A model generated the notes under the pieces. It had not been told where the DNA came from and searched no databases. It saw only the letters and a list, made by a program, of their open reading frames with translations. This document shows, piece by piece, positions 57,389-64,000 of a stretch of DNA of 64,000 bases (positions are counted from its first letter, which is position 1; every line of letters starts with the position of its first letter). The stretch comes from VRUE01 sp963703175 (GTDB taxonomy: Bacteria > Actinomycetota > Thermoleophilia > Solirubrobacterales > 70-9), in NCBI GenBank assembly GCA_963703175.1, contig OY969794.1, positions 310,001 to 374,000 of the forward strand, written 5' to 3'. Both the position numbers and the translations under genes were made by a program.

Positions 57389-59990
57389 CGCGCTCGCTCA
57401 CCGCGCAGACCACCTTCCAGTGGAATACAGCGGGCTCCGAGTCGGTCCAGTCCTCGCCACCAACGGAGATCACGCGGAAGACGTGCCAGCCGAGCGTGAG
57501 GTGCCGGTAGGCGCGGGTCGCGCTGCAGGTCGAAAACGACTTGGCATCGAGCTGACAACGGAAACCAACGTCGGGCTGCGGCGAGGAGAAGGAGAAGACG
57601 GCACTCCGCCTGGCGCTGAACCGGGGTGGATGGACGTGGATCCCGGGGCGTGCCCGGGGTAGGCGCGGCGGGGGTGGTGGGGGCGTCGGGGGTCCGCTCG
57701 GGAGCGCGTAGCTCGCCGTGTATGTCGCCGAGGCATTGGCGACGATCGTGTGAGCACGGGCGCCGCCGTCCGACCAGGATTGCCACCTGTATTCGCGCCC
57801 GCCGACATCCGCAGTAAGCGGTGCCGAGATGCCGATGTGGGCGCCCTCGATCGCGCGGAATTCGATTGGGGCCGAGCCGCTCAGCTGGCCCGCCGTCAAG
57901 TCGATGCCGCCTGGATCGGAATCGATCTTGAGATCGACCGCGCGCGGGTAGATCGATATCGCTTTCGTCGCCGTCAGGCCGCGTTCGTCGGTTGCGGTCA
58001 GGCTGATTTCGATGTGCGACGGGTAGTCGTGGTCGGGGGCGATGAAGCTGCCCGAGGCGACACTGGGATAGACCTGGAGCGGATGCGCGTGACAGGCGGC
58101 GGGGCAGTGGTAGAGACGCGTCTTCCAGTAGAGGTCGGCGGCGGGAAGCGACCCCTCCTCTGCGTCCGAGGCCGACCCTGAGAATGCAACCCCCTCGCCG
58201 ACGCTCCATTCGAACGCGGCGCCGGGTGCCGCGATCTGTGGCTGCGGCGGCGAGTCGTGCGGAAAGAGCGTGATCCTGGCGACGTTCGATTTGGTCCCGT
58301 TGCTGACTCGGACGCCGACCGAGACGTTATGGCTGACGTCGTAGTCCGCGACTTCTTCGCTGTCGCCGACTTCCTCGAAGCTGCCGTTGCCGTCGAAGTC
58401 CCATTCGTAGGTGAGCGGTTTGCCGCCGGGATCGGTCGAGGCGCTCGCGTCGAGGTGGACCTGAAGATGGCCGGGGTCCCAGAGCTTGTCGGCGCTGAGC
58501 CTTGCGACCGGCGCGTCGGGGTCGTAGGAGATCCGGTGGATCGTCCCTTCCTCGGTGCTGCCGAAGAGCTTTACGTAGTAGAGGTCGCCTTCGGGGCCGA
58601 CCTCGAGGTCGACGCCAGGATAGAGGCCGCCGCTCGCCATGAAGGTAGTCGTCTCCAACGGATCGGGATGCCCCTCCGCATCGGGCGGCATGACCCAGAT
58701 GCAGCCGCGAACCGGGTCGGCGAAGAAGAGAGCTCCATCGTAGGAGTCCGGAAAAGGGCCGCCGGGGTAGAAGGCAAGGCCCGCCAGGGCGGAACCCGTG
58801 CCGCTGTTGCAGGCTTCTTCAGGCACGACGTTCTCGTAGTGCTTGTAATAGAAGAGCGGCAGCGTGGTCGCGCCGGGTTCGGCGTACAGCGATTTGCAGA
58901 GGTTCAGTTCCAGCCCGGCGTAGATCGGGTTCGAACCCGGGCCCTCGTAGCAGGGCCAACCCGAGTTGAACAGCGGCAGGTCGCCGACGGCCGGAACGCG
59001 ATCGATCTCCTCGTAGGTGTCCCAGCCGACGTTGCCCACGTAGATCTCGCCGCTGGCGGGGTCGAGCGTGAAGCGAAACGGGTTGCGAAAGCCATAGCCG
59101 ACGATGCGCCGCGCGTTCGGATCGGAGCTTGCCGACAGCGGATTGCCCGGCCATGCCGCGCCGGTCGCGGGATCGATGCGGACGACGGTCCCGTCCAGCG
59201 TCGTCGGATCGGCCGGCGTGCGCAGATCCTGGGAGCGCAGCGCACCGCCTTCGGCGCCGGGCGGCGACAGCACCTGCCCGACGCCCCCCGGGGGGTCGCC
59301 GCACATGTTCTTCTGCGGCCAGCCGAACTGACCGTAGTCGGCGTTGTTGAAGCTGGCCCCATCCCCCCCGCTCGCGTAGAGCGCGCCTTCGGGACCGAAC
59401 TGGAGGTCGCCGATCGAGTGCGAGGAGAACTGCTGGCACCAGTCTTCGAGCAGAACGTCCTCGGCCGGAGCGGCGGCGGAGGGGGCGGCGTGGTTGCCCG
59501 CGGCGGTGAGCCGCACGAGCCGCCCGCTCACCGGGCAGGCATCGACGTCGGCATCGCCCGGTTTCGGGCACGGGTCGCCACTCGTGTTCGGGGTGCCCCA
59601 GCGCGGCGCCGCGGCCGCTTCGCCGAGCAGGTGATCGTAGGTATAGAGCGCGTAGACGTAGTGGTTACTTTCGAAGTCCGGATCGAGCGCAAGCCCGAGC
59701 AGCCCGCGATCGCCGTTGTCGTAGACCTCCGTTCGCAAATCTGCGAAGACTTCGGGCGAGGTGTCGTTGAGATCGCCGTAGACGAGGATTTCGCCCGACT
59801 TCGTCGCGACGAAGACCCGCCCGTCGGGCGCGAAGCGCATCGTCGTCGGTTCGGGGACTTCGCTCAGCACGAGCGAGTCGCGAAACCCGCTCGGCAGCTC
59901 CGGCACAGCCGTCGCTGGCGCCACCGCGAGCGCCAGGCCGACGGTGGCCACCACCCAGGCCAAGGCGAGCCCGCGAGCCAGCCGCCTCAC
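57327..59990 (-). CDS. Secreted glucose/sorbosone dehydrogenase-like (PQQ) protein with PKD-like modules
   Basis: An 887-residue exported protein. Signal peptide (RRLARGLALAWVVATVGLA). Residues about 30-500 form a GSDH propeller (GDRGLLGLALDPDF, SSHSIGDLQFGPEGALYASG, RIVGYGFRNPFRFTLDPASG). Residues about 505-600 hold a PKD-type domain (LDASASTDPGGKPLTYEWDF), then further beta modules and a Pro-rich stretch (PPTPPPPPPRLPRAR). Such proteins oxidise sugars or bind glycans outside the cell. GTG 59990 follows the ClpS stop by one base; an ATG further upstream would overlap it. PQQ binding is not confirmed. Confidence 0.85.
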   Translation of the reverse strand: MRRLARGLALAWVVATVGLALAVAPATAVPELPSGFRDSLVLSEVPEPTTMRFAPDGRVFVATKSGEILVYGDLNDTSPEVFADLRTEVYDNGDRGLLGLALDPDFESNHYVYALYTYDHLLGEAAAAPRWGTPNTSGDPCPKPGDADVDACPVSGRLVRLTAAGNHAAPSAAAPAEDVLLEDWCQQFSSHSIGDLQFGPEGALYASGGDGASFNNADYGQFGWPQKNMCGDPPGGVGQVLSPPGAEGGALRSQDLRTPADPTTLDGTVVRIDPATGAAWPGNPLSASSDPNARRIVGYGFRNPFRFTLDPASGEIYVGNVGWDTYEEIDRVPAVGDLPLFNSGWPCYEGPGSNPIYAGLELNLCKSLYAEPGATTLPLFYYKHYENVVPEEACNSGTGSALAGLAFYPGGPFPDSYDGALFFADPVRGCIWVMPPDAEGHPDPLETTTFMASGGLYPGVDLEVGPEGDLYYVKLFGSTEEGTIHRISYDPDAPVARLSADKLWDPGHLQVHLDASASTDPGGKPLTYEWDFDGNGSFEEVGDSEEVADYDVSHNVSVGVRVSNGTKSNVARITLFPHDSPPQPQIAAPGAAFEWSVGEGVAFSGSASDAEEGSLPAADLYWKTRLYHCPAACHAHPLQVYPSVASGSFIAPDHDYPSHIEISLTATDERGLTATKAISIYPRAVDLKIDSDPGGIDLTAGQLSGSAPIEFRAIEGAHIGISAPLTADVGGREYRWQSWSDGGARAHTIVANASATYTASYALPSGPPTPPPPPPRLPRARPGIHVHPPRFSARRSAVFSFSSPQPDVGFRCQLDAKSFSTCSATRAYRHLTLGWHVFRVISVGGEDWTDSEPAVFHWKVVCAVSERATRRRPGCARQAGSAGRRGR

Positions 59991-59991
59991 G

Positions 59992-60279
59992 CTAGGCGCG
60001 CTCGAGCGGGGCAAGCGTCAGACCTGCCGCTTTCAGTTGCTCCCAGTAGTGCTCGGCGGGCTCGCGAGCGCCCGACCAGACGATCGCCTGACCACTGTTA
60101 TGGATCGTCTCGGCGATCTGGTGGCCGTGGATAAGAGTGACGCCGGGCAGTACTCGGGCAAGCGTCTCGGCGACGTGATCGAAGGTGTTGTGGTTGTCGT
60201 TGCAGACGATAACCCGCCACTCCCCACCCAACCGTGAGTCGGGACCCGCCTCGCGGGGCTTCTCTATCGTCGTCGACAT
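59992..60279 (-). CDS. clpS: ATP-dependent Clp protease adaptor ClpS
   Basis: A 95-residue protein: flexible N-terminal 22 residues, then WRVIVCNDNHNTFDHVAETL (the NDxxNTF N-degron pocket), VTLIHGHQIAETIHNSGQAI (conserved His) and an AEHYWEQLKAAGL helix. ClpS delivers N-end-rule substrates to ClpAP/ClpC. The start at 60279 is preferred; the longer upstream frame is unrelated. It precedes the secreted dehydrogenase gene by one base, an odd partner. Confidence 0.85.
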   Translation of the reverse strand: MSTTIEKPREAGPDSRLGGEWRVIVCNDNHNTFDHVAETLARVLPGVTLIHGHQIAETIHNSGQAIVWSGAREPAEHYWEQLKAAGLTLAPLERA

Positions 60280-60304
60280 CGACCGCATTATGCGGATTAA
60301 GCGA

Positions 60305-61000
60305 TCAGTACGGGCTGGGGACGCGGACGACCACATCGTCGAAGCTGCCGAGGGCCCCCTTGGCATTGCCGACGGCGCCAAGGGAGAAGCCGGCGCTGCG
60401 TCCCTGGAGTTCACCGGAGGCAGGGTCGGTGATGTCGGCGACCAGCTGGCCGCCGACGAAAGCGACGATGCGGCAGCTGCCCTTTTCCGGACCGCCGGTG
60501 AGGTTGAAGGCACGCAGGCGCATTTCGTTGGCCCTGTTCAGTCCATTGGTCTTGAGGCCACGGGCGATCCGCAGGTATTCGATCTGTCCATCGCTGGTGA
60601 TTCGACGCAGCTGGGCCTTGTGCTGCAGCGGGAAAACGGCGAGCTGATAGCGCGCGCCGGCTGAACCAGCACGCAGGTTGACCGCGAGGAAGGCCTTTTG
60701 CTGTACCGGTTTTGGAGTGCCTTCGAGTAGGCGCCCGATCGCCCCCACTTCGAGATCGCGGCCGACCACCGGCGTGCGGTACGAGCACTCCTTGGTGCCC
60801 TTGCCGACGGTGACGCGGAAAGCGTGATTGGAGCCCCCCCGGCCACAGCGTTCGCCTGAAAGCTTGACGATCTGCCCACGCAGCCCGGTCGACTCCATGT
60901 TGTTGCGGTAGATGCCGAGCACCGCTGCGCTTGCGCTTGCGACGAGGGCCAGGGTGACGGCGAGTAGGGCAAGTGAAGTTAGTGCTATTCGCGGCTTCAT
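60305..61000 (-). CDS. Exported protein of unknown function (beta-sandwich-like)
   Basis: A 231-residue protein: signal peptide (MKPRIALTSLALLAVTLALV, cleavage near ASA), a mature N-terminal region with RNNMESTGLRGQIVKLSGER and three to four Cys, and a C-terminal strand-rich domain (CRIVAFVGGQLVADITDPAS, GSFDDVVVRVPSPY). The C-terminal half resembles LamG/3-keto-disaccharide-hydrolase-type sandwiches, but the match is by pattern only. Upstream of ClpS on the same strand, 25 bases apart. Confidence 0.7.
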   Translation of the reverse strand: MKPRIALTSLALLAVTLALVASASAAVLGIYRNNMESTGLRGQIVKLSGERCGRGGSNHAFRVTVGKGTKECSYRTPVVGRDLEVGAIGRLLEGTPKPVQQKAFLAVNLRAGSAGARYQLAVFPLQHKAQLRRITSDGQIEYLRIARGLKTNGLNRANEMRLRAFNLTGGPEKGSCRIVAFVGGQLVADITDPASGELQGRSAGFSLGAVGNAKGALGSFDDVVVRVPSPY

Positions 61001-61092
61001 CGTTCCGCAGCCTAAACACAGCTTCGGGGAAAAGATGCGCAGCGTGACCGATGAACGCCGTATTTCCCCCACAGCCAAATATCATGGGAAAC

Positions 61093-63087
61093 ATGTCCGA
61101 GCACCGACTTCCTCAACGCGACCGGCCCTGGGTGATGCGCACCTACGCCGGTCACTCCGACGCTCGGCGCTCCAACGAGCTCTACAGAGGCAACCTTGCA
61201 AAGGGGCAAACCGGCCTTTCGGTCGCCTTCGACCTACCCACGCAGACCGGCTATGACCCCGACCACATCCTTGCCCGTGGCGAGGTCGGCAAGGTCGGCG
61301 TCTCGATCGCTCACAAGGGCGACATGCATCAACTCTTCGACGGGATCCCGCTCGACGAGATGAATACCTCGATGACGATCAACGCCACCGCCGCCTGGCT
61401 ACTCGGGCTCTACGTAACCGTCGCCGAGGAAAATGGAGTCCCCCGCGACAAACTGACGGGCACTACCCAGAACGACATCATCAAGGAGTACCTCTCGCGC
61501 GGCACCTACGCCTTCCCGCCCGAGCCCTCGATGCGGCTGATCGCTGACATGGTCGCCTTCACCGTCAACGAGGTGCCGAGCTGGAACCCGACCAACATCT
61601 GCAGCTACCACCTGCAGGAGGCTGGGGCGACGCCGGTGCAGGAGATCGCCTACGCGCTCTCGACTGGGATCGCCGTGCTCGACGAAGTCAAAGCCCGTGG
61701 CCAGGTCGCCGAGGATGACTTCCCCAGGGTCTTTGGCCGCATCTCCTTCTTCGTCAACGCCGGCATCCGCCTAATCGAGGAGATCGCCAAGCTGCGCGCG
61801 ATGGGCCGGCTCTGGAACGAGATCGGCCGCGAGCGTTACGGGGTGACCGACGAGAAGATGCTGCGCTTCCGCTACGGCGTCCAGGTCAACTCACTTGGCC
61901 TAACCGAGGCTCAGCCGGAGAACAACATCCAGCGGATCGTGCTCGAGGCGTTGGCCGTGACGCTAAGCCGCGACGCCCGCGCCCGCGCACTCCAACTCCC
62001 CGCCTGGAATGAGGCGATGGGTCTGCCCCGCCCCTGGGATCAGCAATGGAGCCTGCGTATCCAACAGGTTCTGGCTAACGAGACCGACCTGCTCGAGTAC
62101 CCCGACATCTTCGATGGCTCGGTGGTGATGGACGGCCTAGTCGACGAGCTAGCCGAGGGCGCCCGGGCCGAGATGGCGGTGGTCGAGGAGCACGGCGGTG
62201 CGGTTGCCGCCGTGCCCTACATGAAGGCCCGCCTGGTTGAGTCCCACCGTGAGCGGGTGGCGCGAATCGAGAGTGGCGAGCAGAAGGTAATCGGTCAGAA
62301 CAGCTTCACCGAGAGCGAGGACTCCCCATTGACCGCCGGCGCCGACGGCGGCATCCTCACTCCCGACCCAGAGGTCGAGCGCGAACGGGTCGAGGCACTC
62401 GAGCAGTGGAAGGCCGAGCGCGATGAGGAGGCGGTGCGCTCGGCGCTGGAGGAGCTCGGCCGGATCGCCGCCGACGAGAGCGCCAACGTGATGCCGGCGA
62501 CGATCGCGGCGGCGAAAGCGGGTGCGACGACCGGCGAGTGGGCGGAAGTACTGCGCGAGGCCTTCGGCGCCTACCGCGCGCCCACCGGCGTCGACGGAGC
62601 GGCACCACCTGGCAATCGCGACGAGCTGGTGGCAATCCGCAGCCGCGTCGATGAGGTCTCCGAGCAGATCGGCCACCGGATCAAGATCCTGGTCGGCAAG
62701 CCTGGCCTTGACGGTCATTCCAATGGCTCCGAGCAGATCGCGCTGCGCGCCCGCGACGCTGGCATGGAGGTGATCTACCAGGGCATCCGCCTGACGCCCG
62801 AGGAGATCGCCGAGTCCGCGCTGCAGGAGGACGTCGATGTAGTCGGCCTCTCGATCCTCTCTGGCTCGCACCTGGAGCTGGTTCCGGACGTTGTGCGACG
62901 GCTGCGCGACGAGGGCGTCGACGTGCCTGTCGTAGTCGGCGGGATCATCCCCGTCGTCGACGCCGAGCGCCTGCGCAAGGCCGGTGTCGCCGGCGTCTAC
63001 ACCCCCAAGGACTTCGACATCAACAAGATCATGGGTGAGATCGCAACCTTGGTCGAGCAGCGCGCCACAGCCGGCGCAGCCGTTTGA
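61093..63087 (+). CDS. ecm: Ethylmalonyl-CoA mutase (MeaA/Ecm)
   Basis: A 664-residue B12-dependent acyl-CoA mutase. TGLSVAFDLPTQTGYDPDHI, MNTSMTINATAAWLLGLYV and GTTQNDIIKEYLSRGTYAFP are the substrate-barrel core, and KPGLDGHSNGSEQIALRARD the B12-binding DxHxxG motif, in one chain. The MeaA-type sequence distinguishes it from methylmalonyl-CoA mutase. It converts ethylmalonyl-CoA to methylsuccinyl-CoA after Ccr. ATG 61084 or an earlier 61051 are alternative starts. Its TGA overlaps the next gene's TTG. Confidence 0.9.
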   Translation: MSEHRLPQRDRPWVMRTYAGHSDARRSNELYRGNLAKGQTGLSVAFDLPTQTGYDPDHILARGEVGKVGVSIAHKGDMHQLFDGIPLDEMNTSMTINATAAWLLGLYVTVAEENGVPRDKLTGTTQNDIIKEYLSRGTYAFPPEPSMRLIADMVAFTVNEVPSWNPTNICSYHLQEAGATPVQEIAYALSTGIAVLDEVKARGQVAEDDFPRVFGRISFFVNAGIRLIEEIAKLRAMGRLWNEIGRERYGVTDEKMLRFRYGVQVNSLGLTEAQPENNIQRIVLEALAVTLSRDARARALQLPAWNEAMGLPRPWDQQWSLRIQQVLANETDLLEYPDIFDGSVVMDGLVDELAEGARAEMAVVEEHGGAVAAVPYMKARLVESHRERVARIESGEQKVIGQNSFTESEDSPLTAGADGGILTPDPEVERERVEALEQWKAERDEEAVRSALEELGRIAADESANVMPATIAAAKAGATTGEWAEVLREAFGAYRAPTGVDGAAPPGNRDELVAIRSRVDEVSEQIGHRIKILVGKPGLDGHSNGSEQIALRARDAGMEVIYQGIRLTPEEIAESALQEDVDVVGLSILSGSHLELVPDVVRRLRDEGVDVPVVVGGIIPVVDAERLRKAGVAGVYTPKDFDINKIMGEIATLVEQRATAGAAV

Positions 63088-64000
63088 ACGGTTCGAACGA
63101 GCATCCGCCGGCCGAGTGCGACCTGGCGATTGTCGGCGGTGGCATCGTCGGCCTCGCGGTCGCACGCGAGCTGCTCGCCCGGTCCCCCGGCGCACGACTC
63201 TGCGTACTGGAGGCCGGGGAGCGGCTCGGTGGGCACCAGACCAGCCACTCGAGCGGCGTCATCCACGCCGGCATCTACTACAAGCCGGGATCGCTCAAGG
63301 CGCGTCTCTGTGTCGAAGGCGCCCGCGAGCTGTACGCGTACTGCGATGAGCACGGGGTCCCCTACAGGCAATCGGGCAAGCTGATCGTCGCGGTAGAGGA
63401 CGGCGAACTGGGGCGCTTGGACGAGCTGGAGCGACGCGGCCAGGCAAACGAGGTACCGGAGCTGCGTCGGCTCGATGCCGGAGAGATCGCCGATGTGGAG
63501 CCGGCCGCCCATGGGGTGGCCGCGCTGCACTCGCCGCAGACGGGCATCGTCGACTTCGCCGCTGTCGCCGATTCCTACGCCGATGACGTCAAGCGTGCCG
63601 GTGGAACGGTCCATCTCGGTGCTGCCGTCGCCGCTGCCGAGCAGCTCCCCGGCCGAATCGCGCTGCGTCACGCACAGGGCACGACCTCGGCCGTCTCGGC
63701 AGTCTTCTGCGCAGGGCTCTGGTCCGATCGTCTGGCCGTGGCGTGCGGAGCGCCGAAGAGCCCGCGGATAGTCCCCTTCCGAGGCGGCTACCTCGAGCTG
63801 CCGGCCGCTGCGGCGGGGCTCGTCCGCAGCAACGTCTACCCGGTACCAGACCCAGACCTTCCCTTTCTCGGCGCCCACCTGACCCGCACGATCGACGACC
63901 GGGTCCTGATCGGACCCAGCGCTTTGCTCGCACCGGCCCGCGATGCCTACCGGCTCTCCACCGTGCGACCGCGCGACCTTGGGCAGACGCTCGCCTGGCC
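63084..64000 (+). CDS. lhgO: L-2-hydroxyglutarate oxidase, 5' part (runs off window)
   Basis: Open from TTG 63084 to the window edge, 305 codons, so only the N-terminal part is seen. LAIVGGGIVGLAVARELLAR is the FAD-binding GxGxxG, SSGVIHAGIYYKPGSLKARL the LhgO/DadA-like signature, and PYRQSGKLIVAVE and TGIVDFAAVADSYADDVKRA further family blocks. It oxidises L-2-hydroxyglutarate to 2-oxoglutarate. The start overlaps the ecm stop (TTGA), implying coupled translation. Remaining residues lie outside the window. Confidence 0.85.
   Translation, partial: MNGSNEHPPAECDLAIVGGGIVGLAVARELLARSPGARLCVLEAGERLGGHQTSHSSGVIHAGIYYKPGSLKARLCVEGARELYAYCDEHGVPYRQSGKLIVAVEDGELGRLDELERRGQANEVPELRRLDAGEIADVEPAAHGVAALHSPQTGIVDFAAVADSYADDVKRAGGTVHLGAAVAAAEQLPGRIALRHAQGTTSAVSAVFCAGLWSDRLAVACGAPKSPRIVPFRGGYLELPAAAAGLVRSNVYPVPDPDLPFLGAHLTRTIDDRVLIGPSALLAPARDAYRLSTVRPRDLGQTLAW

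Noticed and set aside
58257..60134. A 625-codon plus-strand open frame opposite the secreted dehydrogenase
   Set aside because: It is the antisense shadow of a GC-rich gene with clear GSDH motifs; composition is Arg/Asp/Val-rich without any family blocks.
61001..61092. Cobalamin riboswitch upstream of the B12-dependent mutase
   Set aside because: The spacer is too short and lacks the B12-box.
62149..63195. A 348-codon minus-strand frame opposite ecm
   Set aside because: Antisense of the B12-binding domain; Arg/Asp-rich with no motifs.

Overview
The window looks like a high-GC actinobacterial chromosome segment, most plausibly class Thermoleophilia (Solirubrobacterales-like). This is inferred from gene content, not from a marker gene. 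It carries a nearly complete coenzyme F420 pathway with a fused CofGH, the ethylmalonyl-CoA pathway enzymes Ccr and Ecm, several stand-alone acyl-CoA carboxylase beta subunits, GTG/TTG starts and many translationally coupled genes. Five tRNAs are present: Pro-GGG, Gly-TCC, Trp-CCA, Leu-TAG and Leu-CAA. None encodes CCA.

Layout. 1-9.6 kb: ordinary chromosomal genes (metallophosphoesterase end, haloalkane dehalogenase, trypsin-like protease, RDD protein, Nudix and alpha/beta hydrolase pair, branched-chain amino acid binding protein, PhoD-like phosphatase, SRPBCC, cupin) plus a TolB-like remnant. 9.7-13.5 kb: an accessory patch beside tRNA-Pro, with a NYN nuclease-like protein carrying a LOTUS-like segment, an ORF6N phage-type remnant, two unknown coupled genes and a DUF4258/DUF2283 pair. 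13.6-18 kb: PQQ-propeller protein, hydrolase, carboxyltransferase, SpoIIAA-like protein. 18-24 kb: eroded DNA holding a delta-60 repeat gene with two frameshifts, a decayed vapBC locus, orphan small genes and a lower-GC stretch. 24.1-30.4 kb: a stress and ion-homeostasis cluster (GAP protein, CPA antiporter with Rossmann domain, HdeD, DUF2252; divergently an HD hydrolase and an aquaporin). 30.5-31.4 kb: tRNAs.

31.5-38.6 kb: acetoacetate/HMG-CoA metabolism (acetoacetyl-CoA synthetase; SDR, thioesterase, HMG-CoA lyase and carboxylase in one operon). 38.6-46.1 kb: F420 genes npdG-cofD-cofC-cofE on one strand and cofGH on the other, with an alcohol dehydrogenase and a secreted protein between. 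The cofG half is interrupted in frame by a 129-bp palindromic element. 46.2-48.7 kb: aquaporin, NMT1-like binding lipoprotein, two small conserved genes. 48.7-52.9 kb: a coupled metal operon (multicopper oxidase, ZIP transporter with an extracytoplasmic domain, DtxR/MntR regulator, NRAMP transporter) with a repeat-rich candidate operator. 52.9-64 kb: YgfZ, a lipoprotein, RmuC, Ccr, an ABM-like protein, a secreted sugar-dehydrogenase-like protein, ClpS, a secreted protein, ethylmalonyl-CoA mutase, and an L-2-hydroxyglutarate oxidase running off the edge.

Together the core genes suggest an aerobic heterotroph that assimilates C2 units through the ethylmalonyl-CoA pathway, degrades branched acyl-CoAs to acetoacetate, and makes F420. 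I found no CRISPR array, rRNA, or complete insertion sequence or prophage.
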